This document shows positions 29,928 to 39,037 of a stretch of DNA of 64,000 nt, piece after piece; the stretch's first letter is position 1; each line of letters begins with the position of its first letter. This DNA is from Burkholderiaceae bacterium (lineage in GTDB: Bacteria > Pseudomonadota > Gammaproteobacteria > Burkholderiales > Burkholderiaceae_C): the NCBI GenBank assembly GCA_016790515.1, contig JAEUOY010000036.1, forward strand, positions 1-64,000, given 5' to 3'. The position numbers were made by a program, and so were the translations under genes. The notes beneath the pieces were generated by a model that made no database searches, was not told the origin of the DNA, and saw only the letters and a list, made by a program, of their open reading frames with translations.

Positions 29928-32786
29928 TCACTTCGTGAGGATGAAGCCCTTGAGCTTGCCGTAGGCCTGGTCGAGCAGCGCCTTCTGCTGCTCCTGGTGC
30001 AGGTGGGCATAGCCCACCGCCGGCGATGCCGAGGCCGGGCGCCCGGCGTAGCCGAGCTTCTGGCCGTCCTGCATGTTCTCGTGGATGTAGTGCTGCACGA
30101 AGAACCAGGCGCCCTGGTTCTGCGGCTCGTCCTGGCACCACACCACCTCGGTCGCGTTGGCGTACTTCTTGATCTCGGCGGCGAAGGCCTTGTGCGGGAA
30201 CGGGTAGAGCTGCTCGACGCGGATGATCGCCACGTCGGACGCCTTCTTCTCGTCGCGCTTCTTGATCAGGTCGTAGTACACCTTGCCCGAGCAGGCGATC
30301 AGGCGCTTGACCTTGTCGGCGACGATCGCCTCGTTCTGCTCCGGGATCACGGTCTGGAAGCTGCCGCGGGTGAAGTCGGACAGCGGCGAGGTGGCGTCCT
30401 TGTTGCGCAGCAGCGACTTCGGCGTCATCAGCACCAGCGGCTTGCGGAACATGCGCACCATCTGCCGGCGCAGCACATGGAAGATCTGCGCCGCCGAGGT
30501 CGGCTGCACGACCTGCATGTTGTTGTCGGCGGCCAGCTGCATGAAGCGCTCGAGCCGCGCCGAGCTGTGCTCGGGGCCCTGGCCCTCGTAGCCGTGCGGC
30601 AGCATCATCACCAGGCCGTTGGCGCGACCCCACTTGACCTCGCCCGAGGCGATGAACTGGTCGATCACCACCTGGGCGCCGTTGACGAAGTCGCCGAACT
30701 GGGCTTCCCAGATCGTCAGCGTGTTCGGCTCGGCGCTGGCGTAGCCGTACTCGAAGCCCAGGATCGCCTCTTCCGACAGGATCGAGTCGATCACCGTGAA
30801 CGGCGCCTGGTTCTCGGCCACGTTCTCCAGCGGGGTGTAGGTGCCGACGTCCCACTTCTCGCGGTTCTGGTCGTGCAGCACGGCATGGCGGTGCACGAAG
30901 GTGCCGCGCCCGCAGTCCTCGCCCGACAGCCGCACCGCATAGCCGCTGGCCACCAGCGACGCGTAGGCCAGCGTCTCGCCCATGCCCCAGTCGACGTTGA
31001 TCTCGCCGCGACCCATCGCCGCGCGGTCGGCCAGCACCTTCTCGACCAGCGGGTGCACCTTGAAGTTGGCCGGCACCGTGGTGACGCGCTCGGCCAGGCG
31101 CCTGATCTCGGCCAGCGGCAGGGCGGTGTCGGCGGCGTCGGTCCACTTGCGGCCGAGGAACGGCGCCCAGTCGACGGCGTACTTGCTCTTGAAGTTGGTC
31201 AGCACCGGGTCCATCGTGTGCCGGCCTTCGTCGAAGGCGGCGCGCAGCTGCTTGACCATCGCGTCCGGGCCGCCCTCGGGCAGCACGTTCTGCGTCACGA
31301 GCTTGTCGCCGTAGAGCTTGCGCGTGCCCGGGTGCGCCGCGATCTTCTTGTACATCAGCGGCTGGGTCAGGCTGGGCGTGTCCTGCTCGTTGTGGCCGAG
31401 CTTGCGGAAGCAGATGATGTCGACGACCACGTCCTTCCTGAACTGCTGGCGGTAGTCCAGCGCCAGCTGGGTGCACAGCACCACGGCCTCGGGATCGTCA
31501 CCGTTGACGTGCAGCACCGGCGCCTCGATCATCTTGACGACGTCGCTGCAGTACAGCGTCGAGCGGCTGTCGCGCGGATCGCTGGTGGTGAAGCCGATCT
31601 GGTTGTTGATGACGATGTGCAGCGTGCCGCCGGTGTAATAGCCGCGCGTCTGCGCCAGCGCCAGCGTTTCCATCACCACGCCCTGGCCGGCGAAGGCGGC
31701 GTCGCCGTGCACCAGCACCGGCAGCACCTGGGCACCGGTCTTGTCGCCGCGGCGGTCCATGCGCGCCTTGACCGAGCCCTCGACCACCGGGTTGACGATC
31801 TCCAGGTGGCTGGGGTTGAAGGCCAGGCTCAGGTGCACCGGGCCGCCGGAGGTCGAGATGTCGCTCGAGAAGCCCTGGTGGTACTTCACGTCGCCCGAGG
31901 GCAGATGCTCGGGCGCGGTGTGGTCGAACTCGGCGAACAGGTCCTTGGGCATCTTGCCCAGCGTGTTGACCAGCACGTTCAGGCGGCCGCGGTGGGCCAT
32001 GCCGATCACCATCTCCTGCACGCCGTGGCTGCCGGCGCGCTGCACCACCTCGTCCATGCTGGCGATGAAGCTCTCGCCGCCTTCGAGGCTGAAGCGCTTC
32101 TGGCCCACGTACTTGGTGTGCAGGTAGCGCTCGAGGCCTTCGGCGGCGGTCAGCCGGTCGAGGATGTGCTTCTTCTCGTCGATCGTGAAGTTGGGCTTGC
32201 TGCGGACCGATTCGAGCCGCTCCTGCCACCAGCGCTTCTCGGTCGGGTCGGTGCAGTGCATGAACTCGGCGCCGATCGTGCCGCAGTAGGTCTCGCGCAG
32301 CGCCTGCATGATCTCGCGCAGCGTCATGTTCTCGGACTTGCCGAAATAGGTGTTCGCGGCGCTGAACTGGATGTCCATGTCGGACTCGCTCAGGTCGTAG
32401 AACGCCGGCTCGAGTTCGGGGATCTTCGGGCGCTCGGTGCGCTTGAGCGGGTCGAGGTCGGCCCAGCGGCTGCCGAGGAAGCGGTAGGCGGCGATCAGCG
32501 ACTGGACATGCACCTGCTTGCGCGCGACCGCCAGGTCGGCCGAGCTGGCCTTCAGCGCGAAGGCGTTGGCCTTGGCGCGCTGGGCGAAGCTCTCGACGAC
32601 CGGGGCATGGGCCACGTCGCGCGCTTCCGAGCCGTCGGTGGCCGGCACGTTCTGCAGATTGTCGAAGTAGGTGCGCCAGTTGTCGGGCACGCTGCCCGGG
32701 TTGTCGAGATAGGCCTCGTAGAGCTCCTCGACATACGGGGCGTTGCCCCCGAACAGGTACGAGTTCGACCTGTATTGCTGCATCAT
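29928..32786 (-). CDS. odhA: 2-oxoglutarate dehydrogenase E1
   Basis: E1 decarboxylates 2-oxoglutarate with thiamine diphosphate and succinylates the E2 lipoyl group in the citric acid cycle. The 952-residue product starts with the E1o N-terminal segment SYLFGGNAPYVEELYEAYL. It contains the TPP-binding region (HGDAAFAGQGVVMETL near residue 370, then GDDPEAV) and ends with the transketolase C-terminal domain. The open frame begins at a GTG at 32804, but AAAGGTGA before the ATG at 32786 supports that start. It leads the odhA-odhB-PspC-lpdA cluster and diverges from the ABC binding-protein gene. Confidence 0.96.
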   Translation of the reverse strand: MMQQYRSNSYLFGGNAPYVEELYEAYLDNPGSVPDNWRTYFDNLQNVPATDGSEARDVAHAPVVESFAQRAKANAFALKASSADLAVARKQVHVQSLIAAYRFLGSRWADLDPLKRTERPKIPELEPAFYDLSESDMDIQFSAANTYFGKSENMTLREIMQALRETYCGTIGAEFMHCTDPTEKRWWQERLESVRSKPNFTIDEKKHILDRLTAAEGLERYLHTKYVGQKRFSLEGGESFIASMDEVVQRAGSHGVQEMVIGMAHRGRLNVLVNTLGKMPKDLFAEFDHTAPEHLPSGDVKYHQGFSSDISTSGGPVHLSLAFNPSHLEIVNPVVEGSVKARMDRRGDKTGAQVLPVLVHGDAAFAGQGVVMETLALAQTRGYYTGGTLHIVINNQIGFTTSDPRDSRSTLYCSDVVKMIEAPVLHVNGDDPEAVVLCTQLALDYRQQFRKDVVVDIICFRKLGHNEQDTPSLTQPLMYKKIAAHPGTRKLYGDKLVTQNVLPEGGPDAMVKQLRAAFDEGRHTMDPVLTNFKSKYAVDWAPFLGRKWTDAADTALPLAEIRRLAERVTTVPANFKVHPLVEKVLADRAAMGRGEINVDWGMGETLAYASLVASGYAVRLSGEDCGRGTFVHRHAVLHDQNREKWDVGTYTPLENVAENQAPFTVIDSILSEEAILGFEYGYASAEPNTLTIWEAQFGDFVNGAQVVIDQFIASGEVKWGRANGLVMMLPHGYEGQGPEHSSARLERFMQLAADNNMQVVQPTSAAQIFHVLRRQMVRMFRKPLVLMTPKSLLRNKDATSPLSDFTRGSFQTVIPEQNEAIVADKVKRLIACSGKVYYDLIKKRDEKKASDVAIIRVEQLYPFPHKAFAAEIKKYANATEVVWCQDEPQNQGAWFFVQHYIHENMQDGQKLGYAGRPASASPAVGYAHLHQEQQKALLDQAYGKLKGFILTK

Positions 32787-33122
32787 CTCGCTGTCACCTT
32801 TCACCCCGGTTTCCAGGGCTATGATGGGTTGAAAACCTTCCGCGGCCCGGCTCGACCGGTTGGCGGATTAGCGACCCGCCTTGCTGTTGTCTCGAACGGC
32901 GTCGCCGCCGTTCAGCAAGGGGCACGAAAGGGCCTGATCAGTTCCTGGGGCGCGACTGTAACACCGCCGTTTCGCCCCCCAGCCACGATTAGACATCCGC
33001 GACCCTTCGGTTTTCCTGACAGAACGGCTGCCGGCGCGCGGCGGCTGCGGGATGATCCGGTGGAAGGCCGGCCGGCCGTGGGACTAGCATCCCCGTCTTC
33101 CCCTTCTCACAGGAACCCTCCC
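32787..33122 (+). other. 336-bp divergent regulatory region with a long stem-loop
   Basis: This gap separates odhA (leftward) from the substrate-binding-protein gene (rightward) and must hold promoters for both. I find no convincing -35/-10 pair; GTTACAGT on the minus strand near 32958 is the best -10-like sequence. The clear feature is a two-part inverted repeat at 32879-32920: outer arms CCTTGCTG/CAGCAAGG and inner arms AACGGCG/CGCCGTT with a TCGC loop. It would fall in the odhA leader if transcription starts upstream of it. No coding frame is credible here. Confidence 0.5.
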
Positions 33123-34697
33123 ATGAAGCTGAAGCTCGCCCTGACGGGCGCGGCCCTGCTGGCTGCCCTGGTGGCCTCGCCGGTGCAAGCCACGATGCTG
33201 CGCTGGGCCGCGCAGAACGACATCCTGACGCTGGACCCGCATTCACAGAACCATGCGACGACCAACGCGATCCTGCAGCATGCCTACGAGGGCCTGACGC
33301 GCTACAACGCCAAGTACGAGGTCGAGCCCGCGCTGGCCACCAAGTGGACCTACCTGAGCCCGACCCAGGTGCGCTTCGAACTGCGCAAGGGCGTCAAGTT
33401 CCACGACGGCTCGCCGTTCACCGCCGACGACGTGATCTTCTCGTTCAACCGCATCCGCCAGCCGCAGGGCACGATGGCGATCTACGTCGCCGGCATCAAC
33501 GAGGTCAAGAAGATCGACGACCACACCGTCGACTTCATCCTCGCCGGGCCGAATCCGATCCTGCTGCGCAACATCTGCGACTTCTGGATGATGAGCAAGA
33601 CCTGGGCGGAGAAGAACAAGACCACCAACGTCCAGGACTACAAGGCCAAGGAGGAGAACTTCGCCTCGCGCAACGTCAACGGCACCGGCGCGTTCAAGAT
33701 CCTGAGCTGGCAGCCCGAGCAGCGCGTCGCGATGGCGCAGAACGAGGGCTGGTGGGACAAGCGAACCAGCAACGTGACCCAGTTGCTGTACCTGCCGATC
33801 AAGGCCGACGCGACGCGCGTGGCCGCGCTGCTGTCGGGCGACGTCGACATGGTCACCGACGTGCCGCCGCAGGACGTGCCGCGGCTCAAGCAGGACGGCA
33901 ACCTCAAGGTCATCGAGGGCCCCGAGGTGCGCACGATCTTCATCGCGCTGGACGAGTTCAGCCCCGAGCTGAAGTATTCCAGCGTCAAGGGCAAGAACCC
34001 GTTCAAGGACAAGCGCGTGCGCGAGGCGCTGGACATCGCGATCGACCGCGAGGCGATCAAGCGCAACGTGATGCGCGGCATGTCGATGCCGGCGGGCATC
34101 CTGGTGGCGCCCGGCGTCAACGGCCACACGCCCGACATCGACCGGCCGCTGAAGGCCGACGTCGCGCGGGCCAAGAAGCTGCTGGCCGAGGCCGGCTACC
34201 CGGACGGCTTCGAGTTCCAGCTGAACTGCCCGAACAACCGCTACGTCAACGACGAGAAGATCTGCCTGGCGCTGACCTCGATGTGGGCCAAGGCCGGCGT
34301 CAAGACCAAGCTCGTCGCCGAGTCGATGAGCACCTTCATCCAGAAGGTGCAGAACTTCGACACCTCGGCCTACCTGCTGGGCTGGGGCGTGGCGACCTAC
34401 GACGCGCAGTACTCGCTGCAGTCGCTGGTGCGCACCCGCACCAGCGGCGCCGACGGCAACTTCAACTTCGGCCGCGCCAGCGACCCGGCGCTGGACAAGC
34501 TGATCGACGCGATGAAGACCGAGACCGATGTCGCCAAGCGCAACGCGCTGATCCGCGACGCGCTGCTGCGCACCCGCGACGAGCACCTGGTGCTGCCGCT
34601 GCACCACCAGCTGCGGCCCTGGGCGATGAAGAAGAACGTCGACACCATCCACCGCTCCGACGACCGGCCATCGGCACGCTTCACCAACATCAAGTGA
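33123..34697 (+). CDS. ABC transporter substrate-binding protein, peptide/nickel (SBP_bac_5) type
   Basis: A 524-residue periplasmic protein. Residues 1-23 form a signal peptide ending SPVQA. The mature part is a family 5 solute-binding protein: LTLDPHSQNHATTNAILQH, ELRKGVKFHDGSPFTADDV and NGTGAFKILSWQPEQ are characteristic blocks of DppA/OppA-like proteins. Ligands are usually di- or oligopeptides, sometimes other solutes. CAGGAA lies just before the ATG. No permease or ATPase gene is adjacent, so its transport partners are elsewhere. A GC-rich palindrome just after the stop separates it from the convergent amidohydrolase. Confidence 0.92.
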   Translation: MKLKLALTGAALLAALVASPVQATMLRWAAQNDILTLDPHSQNHATTNAILQHAYEGLTRYNAKYEVEPALATKWTYLSPTQVRFELRKGVKFHDGSPFTADDVIFSFNRIRQPQGTMAIYVAGINEVKKIDDHTVDFILAGPNPILLRNICDFWMMSKTWAEKNKTTNVQDYKAKEENFASRNVNGTGAFKILSWQPEQRVAMAQNEGWWDKRTSNVTQLLYLPIKADATRVAALLSGDVDMVTDVPPQDVPRLKQDGNLKVIEGPEVRTIFIALDEFSPELKYSSVKGKNPFKDKRVREALDIAIDREAIKRNVMRGMSMPAGILVAPGVNGHTPDIDRPLKADVARAKKLLAEAGYPDGFEFQLNCPNNRYVNDEKICLALTSMWAKAGVKTKLVAESMSTFIQKVQNFDTSAYLLGWGVATYDAQYSLQSLVRTRTSGADGNFNFGRASDPALDKLIDAMKTETDVAKRNALIRDALLRTRDEHLVLPLHHQLRPWAMKKNVDTIHRSDDRPSARFTNIK

Positions 34698-34717
34698 GCG
34701 GCCGCGCCGGCTGACGC

Positions 34718-34741
34718 ACAGGGGCCCCGCGGGGCCCCTGT
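34718..34741. terminator. 24-bp perfect palindrome between convergent genes
   Basis: A perfect palindrome with arms ACAGGGGCCCCG lies 20 bp after the stop of the substrate-binding protein and 21 bp before the stop of the amidohydrolase. It can fold in transcripts from either side and probably ends both. U tracts are minimal (TGTTG on the plus strand), so it is not a textbook intrinsic terminator. Confidence 0.6.
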
Positions 34742-34762
34742 TGCCTGTCCGGGGTGACCGGC

Positions 34763-36004
34763 TCAGTTCGGAAGGCTGCTGCGCACGACCCGGCCGCCCT
34801 GCATCAGCAGCCGGATGCCGGTCTCCGGCGCGGCCAGCAGGCCCAGGTCGGCGGTCGGGTCGCCGTCGACGATCAGCAGGTCGGCCCGGGCGCCGTGCAC
34901 CAGTTCGCCGATCTCGCCCTCGGCGCGCAGCAGCCGCGCGGCTTCGATCGTCGCGCTCTGCAGCACCTCGACCGGCGTCATCGCCGGCAGGCGCAGCGCG
35001 AATTCACGGTTCTGCTGGGCATGCATGTGGCCCAGCAGGTCGGTGCCGAAGACCACCGGAACGCCTTCGGCACGGGCGATGCGCACCGCCTCGATGCCGC
35101 GGTTCTGCACCCGCGCCAGCTTGGCCAGCATCTCGGCCGACCAGCCCAGCCTCGCACCTTCGTCGGCCAGCGCGGCGTAGGTGGCCAGCGTCGGCACCAG
35201 GTAGGCGCCATGCGACTTCATGACCCGCGCGCTGGCCTCGTCGAGCAGGTTGCCATGCTCGATCGATCGCACCCCCGCCTGCACTGCACGGGTGATCGCC
35301 CGCGGCGAGTAGGCATGGGCCATCGTGTACAGGTTGGCGGCCTCGGCCTCCTCGCAGGCGGCGCGCAGCTCGTCGACCGAGAACTGGGTGCCTTCGAGCG
35401 GATCGGTCGGGCTCGAGATGCCGCCGCCGGCCATGATCTTGATCTGGTTGGCGCCGTTGCGCACCTGCTCGCGCACCGCGCGCCGCACCTCGCCGACACC
35501 GTCGGCGATCGCGCCGATCAGTCCCAGCCCGGCGCAGCTGCAGAACATCCCGCCCGTGCGAACGCCCTTGGGCCGCATGTCGGCATGGCCGCCGGTCTGG
35601 CTGATCGGAAAACCGGCGATGTACAGGCGCGGGCCCTCGAACAGCCCGCGCGCCACCGCTTCCTGCAACCCGAAATCGGCCCCGGCGGCGTCGCGCACCG
35701 TCGTGAAGCCGCGCTGCAGCATGCCCTTCAGGATCGCGCTGGCCTGGGCGGTGACCAGCGACGGCGCCATCAGGCCGTTGGCGGTCAGGTCGTGCGAGGC
35801 CGCGGTCACGTGCACATGGGCGTCGATCAGGCCGGGCAGCACGACCCGGCCGCCGGCGTCGATCACCGACGCGTCGTCGACCTGCATCGGCTCGGCCGCG
35901 ACCGCCGCGATGCGGCCGTCCTCGACGATGATCTGCGACAGCGGCCCGATCCGGCCGCACGCGCTGTCGAACGGGCGCGCGTTGCGGATCAGCCGCCGGT
36001 GCAT
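34763..36004 (-). CDS. Metal-dependent amidohydrolase
   Basis: A 413-residue amidohydrolase-superfamily enzyme. The metal-binding HxH is in LIDAHVHVTAAS near residue 64, a candidate carbamylated lysine is in NQIKIMAGGGISSP near 178, later histidines are in YTMAHAYSP and SIEHGNL, and the conserved aspartate is in VVFGTDLLGH near 320. This pattern fits the imidazolonepropionase/prolidase-like branch that hydrolyses cyclic amides or Xaa-amino-acid dipeptides. The substrate cannot be read from sequence. No signal peptide is seen. The start is ATG at 36004; a GTG precedes it directly. It lies 10 bp after the flavoprotein gene. Confidence 0.87.
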   Translation of the reverse strand: MHRRLIRNARPFDSACGRIGPLSQIIVEDGRIAAVAAEPMQVDDASVIDAGGRVVLPGLIDAHVHVTAASHDLTANGLMAPSLVTAQASAILKGMLQRGFTTVRDAAGADFGLQEAVARGLFEGPRLYIAGFPISQTGGHADMRPKGVRTGGMFCSCAGLGLIGAIADGVGEVRRAVREQVRNGANQIKIMAGGGISSPTDPLEGTQFSVDELRAACEEAEAANLYTMAHAYSPRAITRAVQAGVRSIEHGNLLDEASARVMKSHGAYLVPTLATYAALADEGARLGWSAEMLAKLARVQNRGIEAVRIARAEGVPVVFGTDLLGHMHAQQNREFALRLPAMTPVEVLQSATIEAARLLRAEGEIGELVHGARADLLIVDGDPTADLGLLAAPETGIRLLMQGGRVVRSSLPN

Positions 36005-36014
36005 CACGGCGGCT

Positions 36015-36995
36015 TCAGGCGATGGCCGATTCGCGCAGCCCCAGCCGCTTGCGCGCGGCTTCGTACTCGCTCCTGAGCTTGGCGACGAACTCGGCCGTGC
36101 TGCGCACCTTGTCGACCACGCCGATGCCCTGGCCGCAGCCCCAGATGTCCTTCCAGGCCTTCTTCGCGCCGCCGCCGTCGACGTTGCCGAAGTTCATCTT
36201 GCTCGGGTCGCTGACCGGCAGGTTGTCGGGGTCGAGGCCGGCATTGCGGATCGAGCGCTTCAGGTAGTTGCCGTGCACGCCGGTGAACAGGTTGCTGTAG
36301 ACGATGTCGTCGGAGGTGGCGTCGACGATGGCCTGCTTGTGGGCATCGATCGCGCGCGCCTCCTCGGTGGCGATGAAGGCCGAGCCGATGTAGGCGAAAT
36401 CGGCGCCCATCGCCAGCGCCGCCAGCACCGCGTCGCCGGTGGCGATGCTGCCCGACAGGGCCAGCGGGCCGTCGAACCACTGGCGGATCTCCTGGACCAG
36501 CGCGAACGGGCTCTTGGTGCCGGCATGGCCGCCGGCGCCGGCAGCCACCGCGATCAGGCCGTCGGCGCCCTTCTCGATCGCCTTGTGGGCATGCACGTTG
36601 TTGATGATGTCGTGCAGCACCACGCCGCCCCAGCCATGCACCGCCTCGTTGATGTCGACCCGCGCGCCCAGGCTGGTGATGACGATCGGCACCCTGTACT
36701 TGGCGCACATCGCCATGTCGTGGTCGAGCCGGTCGTTGCTCTTGTGCACGATCTGGTTGATCGCGAACGGCGCCGACTTCTGTTCGGGGTGGTCGCGGTC
36801 CCAGGCGGCCAGGGTCTCGGTGATCTCGGCCAGCCATTCATCGAGCTGCGCCGCCGGCCGCGCGTTCAGCGCCGGCATCGAACCGACCACCCCGGCCTTG
36901 CATTGCTCGATCACGAGCCTGGGATTGCTGATGATGAACAGCGGCGAGCCGATGATCGGCAGCGGCAGCTTCGCGAGGACGGGCGGCAGGGGCAC
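36015..36995 (-). CDS. Nitronate monooxygenase-like FMN flavoprotein
   Basis: A 326-residue TIM-barrel flavoprotein of the nitronate monooxygenase/2-nitropropane dioxygenase family. Typical blocks are PIIGSPLFIISNPRLVIEQ at the N-terminus and the FMN-phosphate region DGLIAVAAGAGGHAGTKSPF near residue 150, then LSGSIATGDAVLAALAMGAD. Members oxidise nitronates or reduce enoyl substrates. I chose the GTG at 36995 (reads PLPPVLAKLPLPI), which has GGAG well placed upstream. A longer reading from an ATG at 37088 adds unconserved residues. It is followed 10 bp later by the amidohydrolase gene. Confidence 0.88.
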   Translation of the reverse strand: MPLPPVLAKLPLPIIGSPLFIISNPRLVIEQCKAGVVGSMPALNARPAAQLDEWLAEITETLAAWDRDHPEQKSAPFAINQIVHKSNDRLDHDMAMCAKYRVPIVITSLGARVDINEAVHGWGGVVLHDIINNVHAHKAIEKGADGLIAVAAGAGGHAGTKSPFALVQEIRQWFDGPLALSGSIATGDAVLAALAMGADFAYIGSAFIATEEARAIDAHKQAIVDATSDDIVYSNLFTGVHGNYLKRSIRNAGLDPDNLPVSDPSKMNFGNVDGGGAKKAWKDIWGCGQGIGVVDKVRSTAEFVAKLRSEYEAARKRLGLRESAIA

Positions 36996-37168
36996 GGGAA
37001 ACTCCGGGTCAGGGGTGGATCGACGATTCGCGCAGTGTGTGCAGCGCCCGCGCGCGGCCACTATCACGCGGGAGACATGGAGCGGCACGGCGGCCGCCCG
37101 CCGATTTCACCGCAGCGGCCGTCGGCCGGTCTTGCGCCGGTTGGCTGCCCCCGGCCGCCCGGCTGGCG

Positions 37169-38959
37169 TCAGAACGCGTCCAGCGCCATCTCGGTGACGC
37201 CCTCGGCGCCCTCGACGATGCTGTCGCGCAGCCCCGGCACCTTGCTCAGGATGTGGTCGCCGTAGAAGCGGGCGGTGGTGATCTTCGCGCGCATGAAGTC
37301 GGGCTCCTCGCCGGCGGCGAGCCGGTCCTCGGCAATCAGCAGCGCACGCGCCATCTGCCAGCCGGCGACCACGTTGCCGGCCAGCATCAGGTAGGGCACG
37401 CTGCCGGCGAAGACCGCGTTCGGGCTGGCCCTGGTCTGCCCGGCGACGAAGCCGACCACGTCCAGCAGCGCCTGGCGGGCGGCGCTCAGGCGCTTGAGCA
37501 TCGCCTTCGCCGCATCGCTGCCGCGCTCGGCCAGCTGCGCCTCGGTCGCCTGGATCTGCTCGCAGATCGCCCGCGCGGTGGCACCGCCGTCGCGCGCGGT
37601 CTTGCGGCCGACCAGGTCGTTGGCCTGGATCGCGGTGGTGCCCTCGTAGATCGTCAGGATCTTCGCGTCGCGGTAGTACTGCGCCGCGCCGGTCTCCTCG
37701 ATGAAGCCCATGCCGCCGTGCACCTGCACGCCCAGGCTGGTGACCTCCAGGCTCATCTCGGTCGAGTAGCCCTTGACCAGCGGCACCAGGAACTCGTAGA
37801 AGGCCTGGTTCTGCTTGCGCACGTCGGCATCGGGGTGGGCGTGGGCGGCATCCTGCGCCGCGGCGGCGACCAGCGCCATGGCCCGGCAGCCCTCGATGTA
37901 GGCGCGCATCGTCATCAGCATGCGCTTGACGTCCGGGTGATGGATGATGGGCGCGGCGGTGTTCATGCTGCCGTCGACCGGCCGGCTCTGCACCCGGTCG
38001 CGGGCATAGCCCACGGCCTTCTGGTAGGCCCGCTCGGCCACCGCGATGCCCTGGGTGCCGACGCCGAAGCGTGCCGCGTTCATCATCACGAACATGTATT
38101 CGAGGCCGCGATTTTCCTGGCCGACCAGGTAGCCTACCGCCCCGCCATGGTCGCCGAACTGCAGCACCGCGGTCGGACTGGCCTTGATGCCCAGCTTGTG
38201 CTCGATGCTGACGCAGTGCACGTCGTTGCGCGCGCCCGGCGAGCCGTCGGCATTGACCATGAACTTCGGCACCACGAACAGCGAGATGCCCTTGACGCCC
38301 TCGGGCGCGCCGGTCACGCGGGCCAGCACCAGGTGGACGATGTTCTCGGCCATGTCGTGCTCACCGTAGGTGATGAAGATCTTGGTGCCGAAGACCTTGT
38401 AGCTGCCGTCGGGCTGCGGCTCGGCGCGGCTGCGCACCGCCGCCAGGTCCGATCCGGCCTGCGGCTCGGTCAGGTTCATCGTGCCGGTCCAGCGGCCCTC
38501 GATCATCGGCGGCAGGTAGATCGTCTTCAGCTCGTCGCTGCCGGCGGTCAGCAGCGCCTCGATCGCGCCGTCGGTCAGCAGCGGGCACAGCGCGAAGCTC
38601 AGGTTGGCGCTGTTGATCATCTCGATGCAGGCGGCGTGGATCAGCTTGGGCAGGCCCTGGCCGCCGAAGTCCACCGGGTGGTGCAGGCCCTGCCAGCCGC
38701 CGGCGGCGAACTGCTCGAACGCGTTCTTGAAGCCGGGGGTCGTCGTGACCTTGCCGTCATGGAACGTCGAGGGGTACTTGTCGCCTTCCCAGTTCAGCGG
38801 CGCGATCACGTCCTGGTTCAGCTTGGCGCATTCGTCGAGCACCGCGGCGGCGGTGTCGAGGCCGGCGTCCTCGTAGCCGGGCAGCGTGGCCACGGCCTCG
38901 AGGCCGGCCAGTTCCTTCATCGCGAAAAGCATGTCCTTGACGGGGGCGAGGTAGGTCAT
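37169..38959 (-). CDS. Acyl-CoA dehydrogenase, long C-terminal form
   Basis: A 596-residue FAD-dependent acyl-CoA dehydrogenase. It has the N-terminal helical extension (MTYLAPVKDMLFAMKEL), the central substrate/FAD signature GTMNLTEPQAGSDLAAVRS near residue 165, and the C-terminal helical domain plus an extra ~100-residue segment. This layout is shared with the larger enzymes also annotated as 3-methylmercaptopropionyl-CoA dehydrogenase (DmdC-like), common in Burkholderiales beta-oxidation. The chain length it uses is unknown. A GGAGA site precedes the ATG. It follows etfBA, whose product takes its electrons, but a terminator hairpin stands between them. Confidence 0.92.
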   Translation of the reverse strand: MTYLAPVKDMLFAMKELAGLEAVATLPGYEDAGLDTAAAVLDECAKLNQDVIAPLNWEGDKYPSTFHDGKVTTTPGFKNAFEQFAAGGWQGLHHPVDFGGQGLPKLIHAACIEMINSANLSFALCPLLTDGAIEALLTAGSDELKTIYLPPMIEGRWTGTMNLTEPQAGSDLAAVRSRAEPQPDGSYKVFGTKIFITYGEHDMAENIVHLVLARVTGAPEGVKGISLFVVPKFMVNADGSPGARNDVHCVSIEHKLGIKASPTAVLQFGDHGGAVGYLVGQENRGLEYMFVMMNAARFGVGTQGIAVAERAYQKAVGYARDRVQSRPVDGSMNTAAPIIHHPDVKRMLMTMRAYIEGCRAMALVAAAAQDAAHAHPDADVRKQNQAFYEFLVPLVKGYSTEMSLEVTSLGVQVHGGMGFIEETGAAQYYRDAKILTIYEGTTAIQANDLVGRKTARDGGATARAICEQIQATEAQLAERGSDAAKAMLKRLSAARQALLDVVGFVAGQTRASPNAVFAGSVPYLMLAGNVVAGWQMARALLIAEDRLAAGEEPDFMRAKITTARFYGDHILSKVPGLRDSIVEGAEGVTEMALDAF

Positions 38960-38973
38960 TTCAGGTCTCCTGC

Positions 38974-39005
38974 AAAAAAGTAAGGGCGCCGCAGAGGGCG
39001 CCCTT
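38974..39005 (-). terminator. Intrinsic terminator between etfA and the acyl-CoA dehydrogenase gene
   Basis: On the minus strand a 9-bp perfect stem (AAGGGCGCC/GGCGCCCTT, loop of six) is followed by ACTTTTTTG. It lies 32 bp after the etfA stop and 14 bp before the acyl-CoA dehydrogenase ATG. It has both features of a rho-independent terminator and should reduce read-through into the dehydrogenase gene. Confidence 0.8.
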
Positions 39006-39037
39006 GCGGTGGGTGTCGCGCTATCAGGCCTCGGGCA

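Noticed and set aside
29997..33122. Upstream extension of the substrate-binding-protein frame by about 1040 codons over odhA
   Set aside because: The extension is antisense to odhA. A signal peptide and ribosome-binding site place the real start at 33123.
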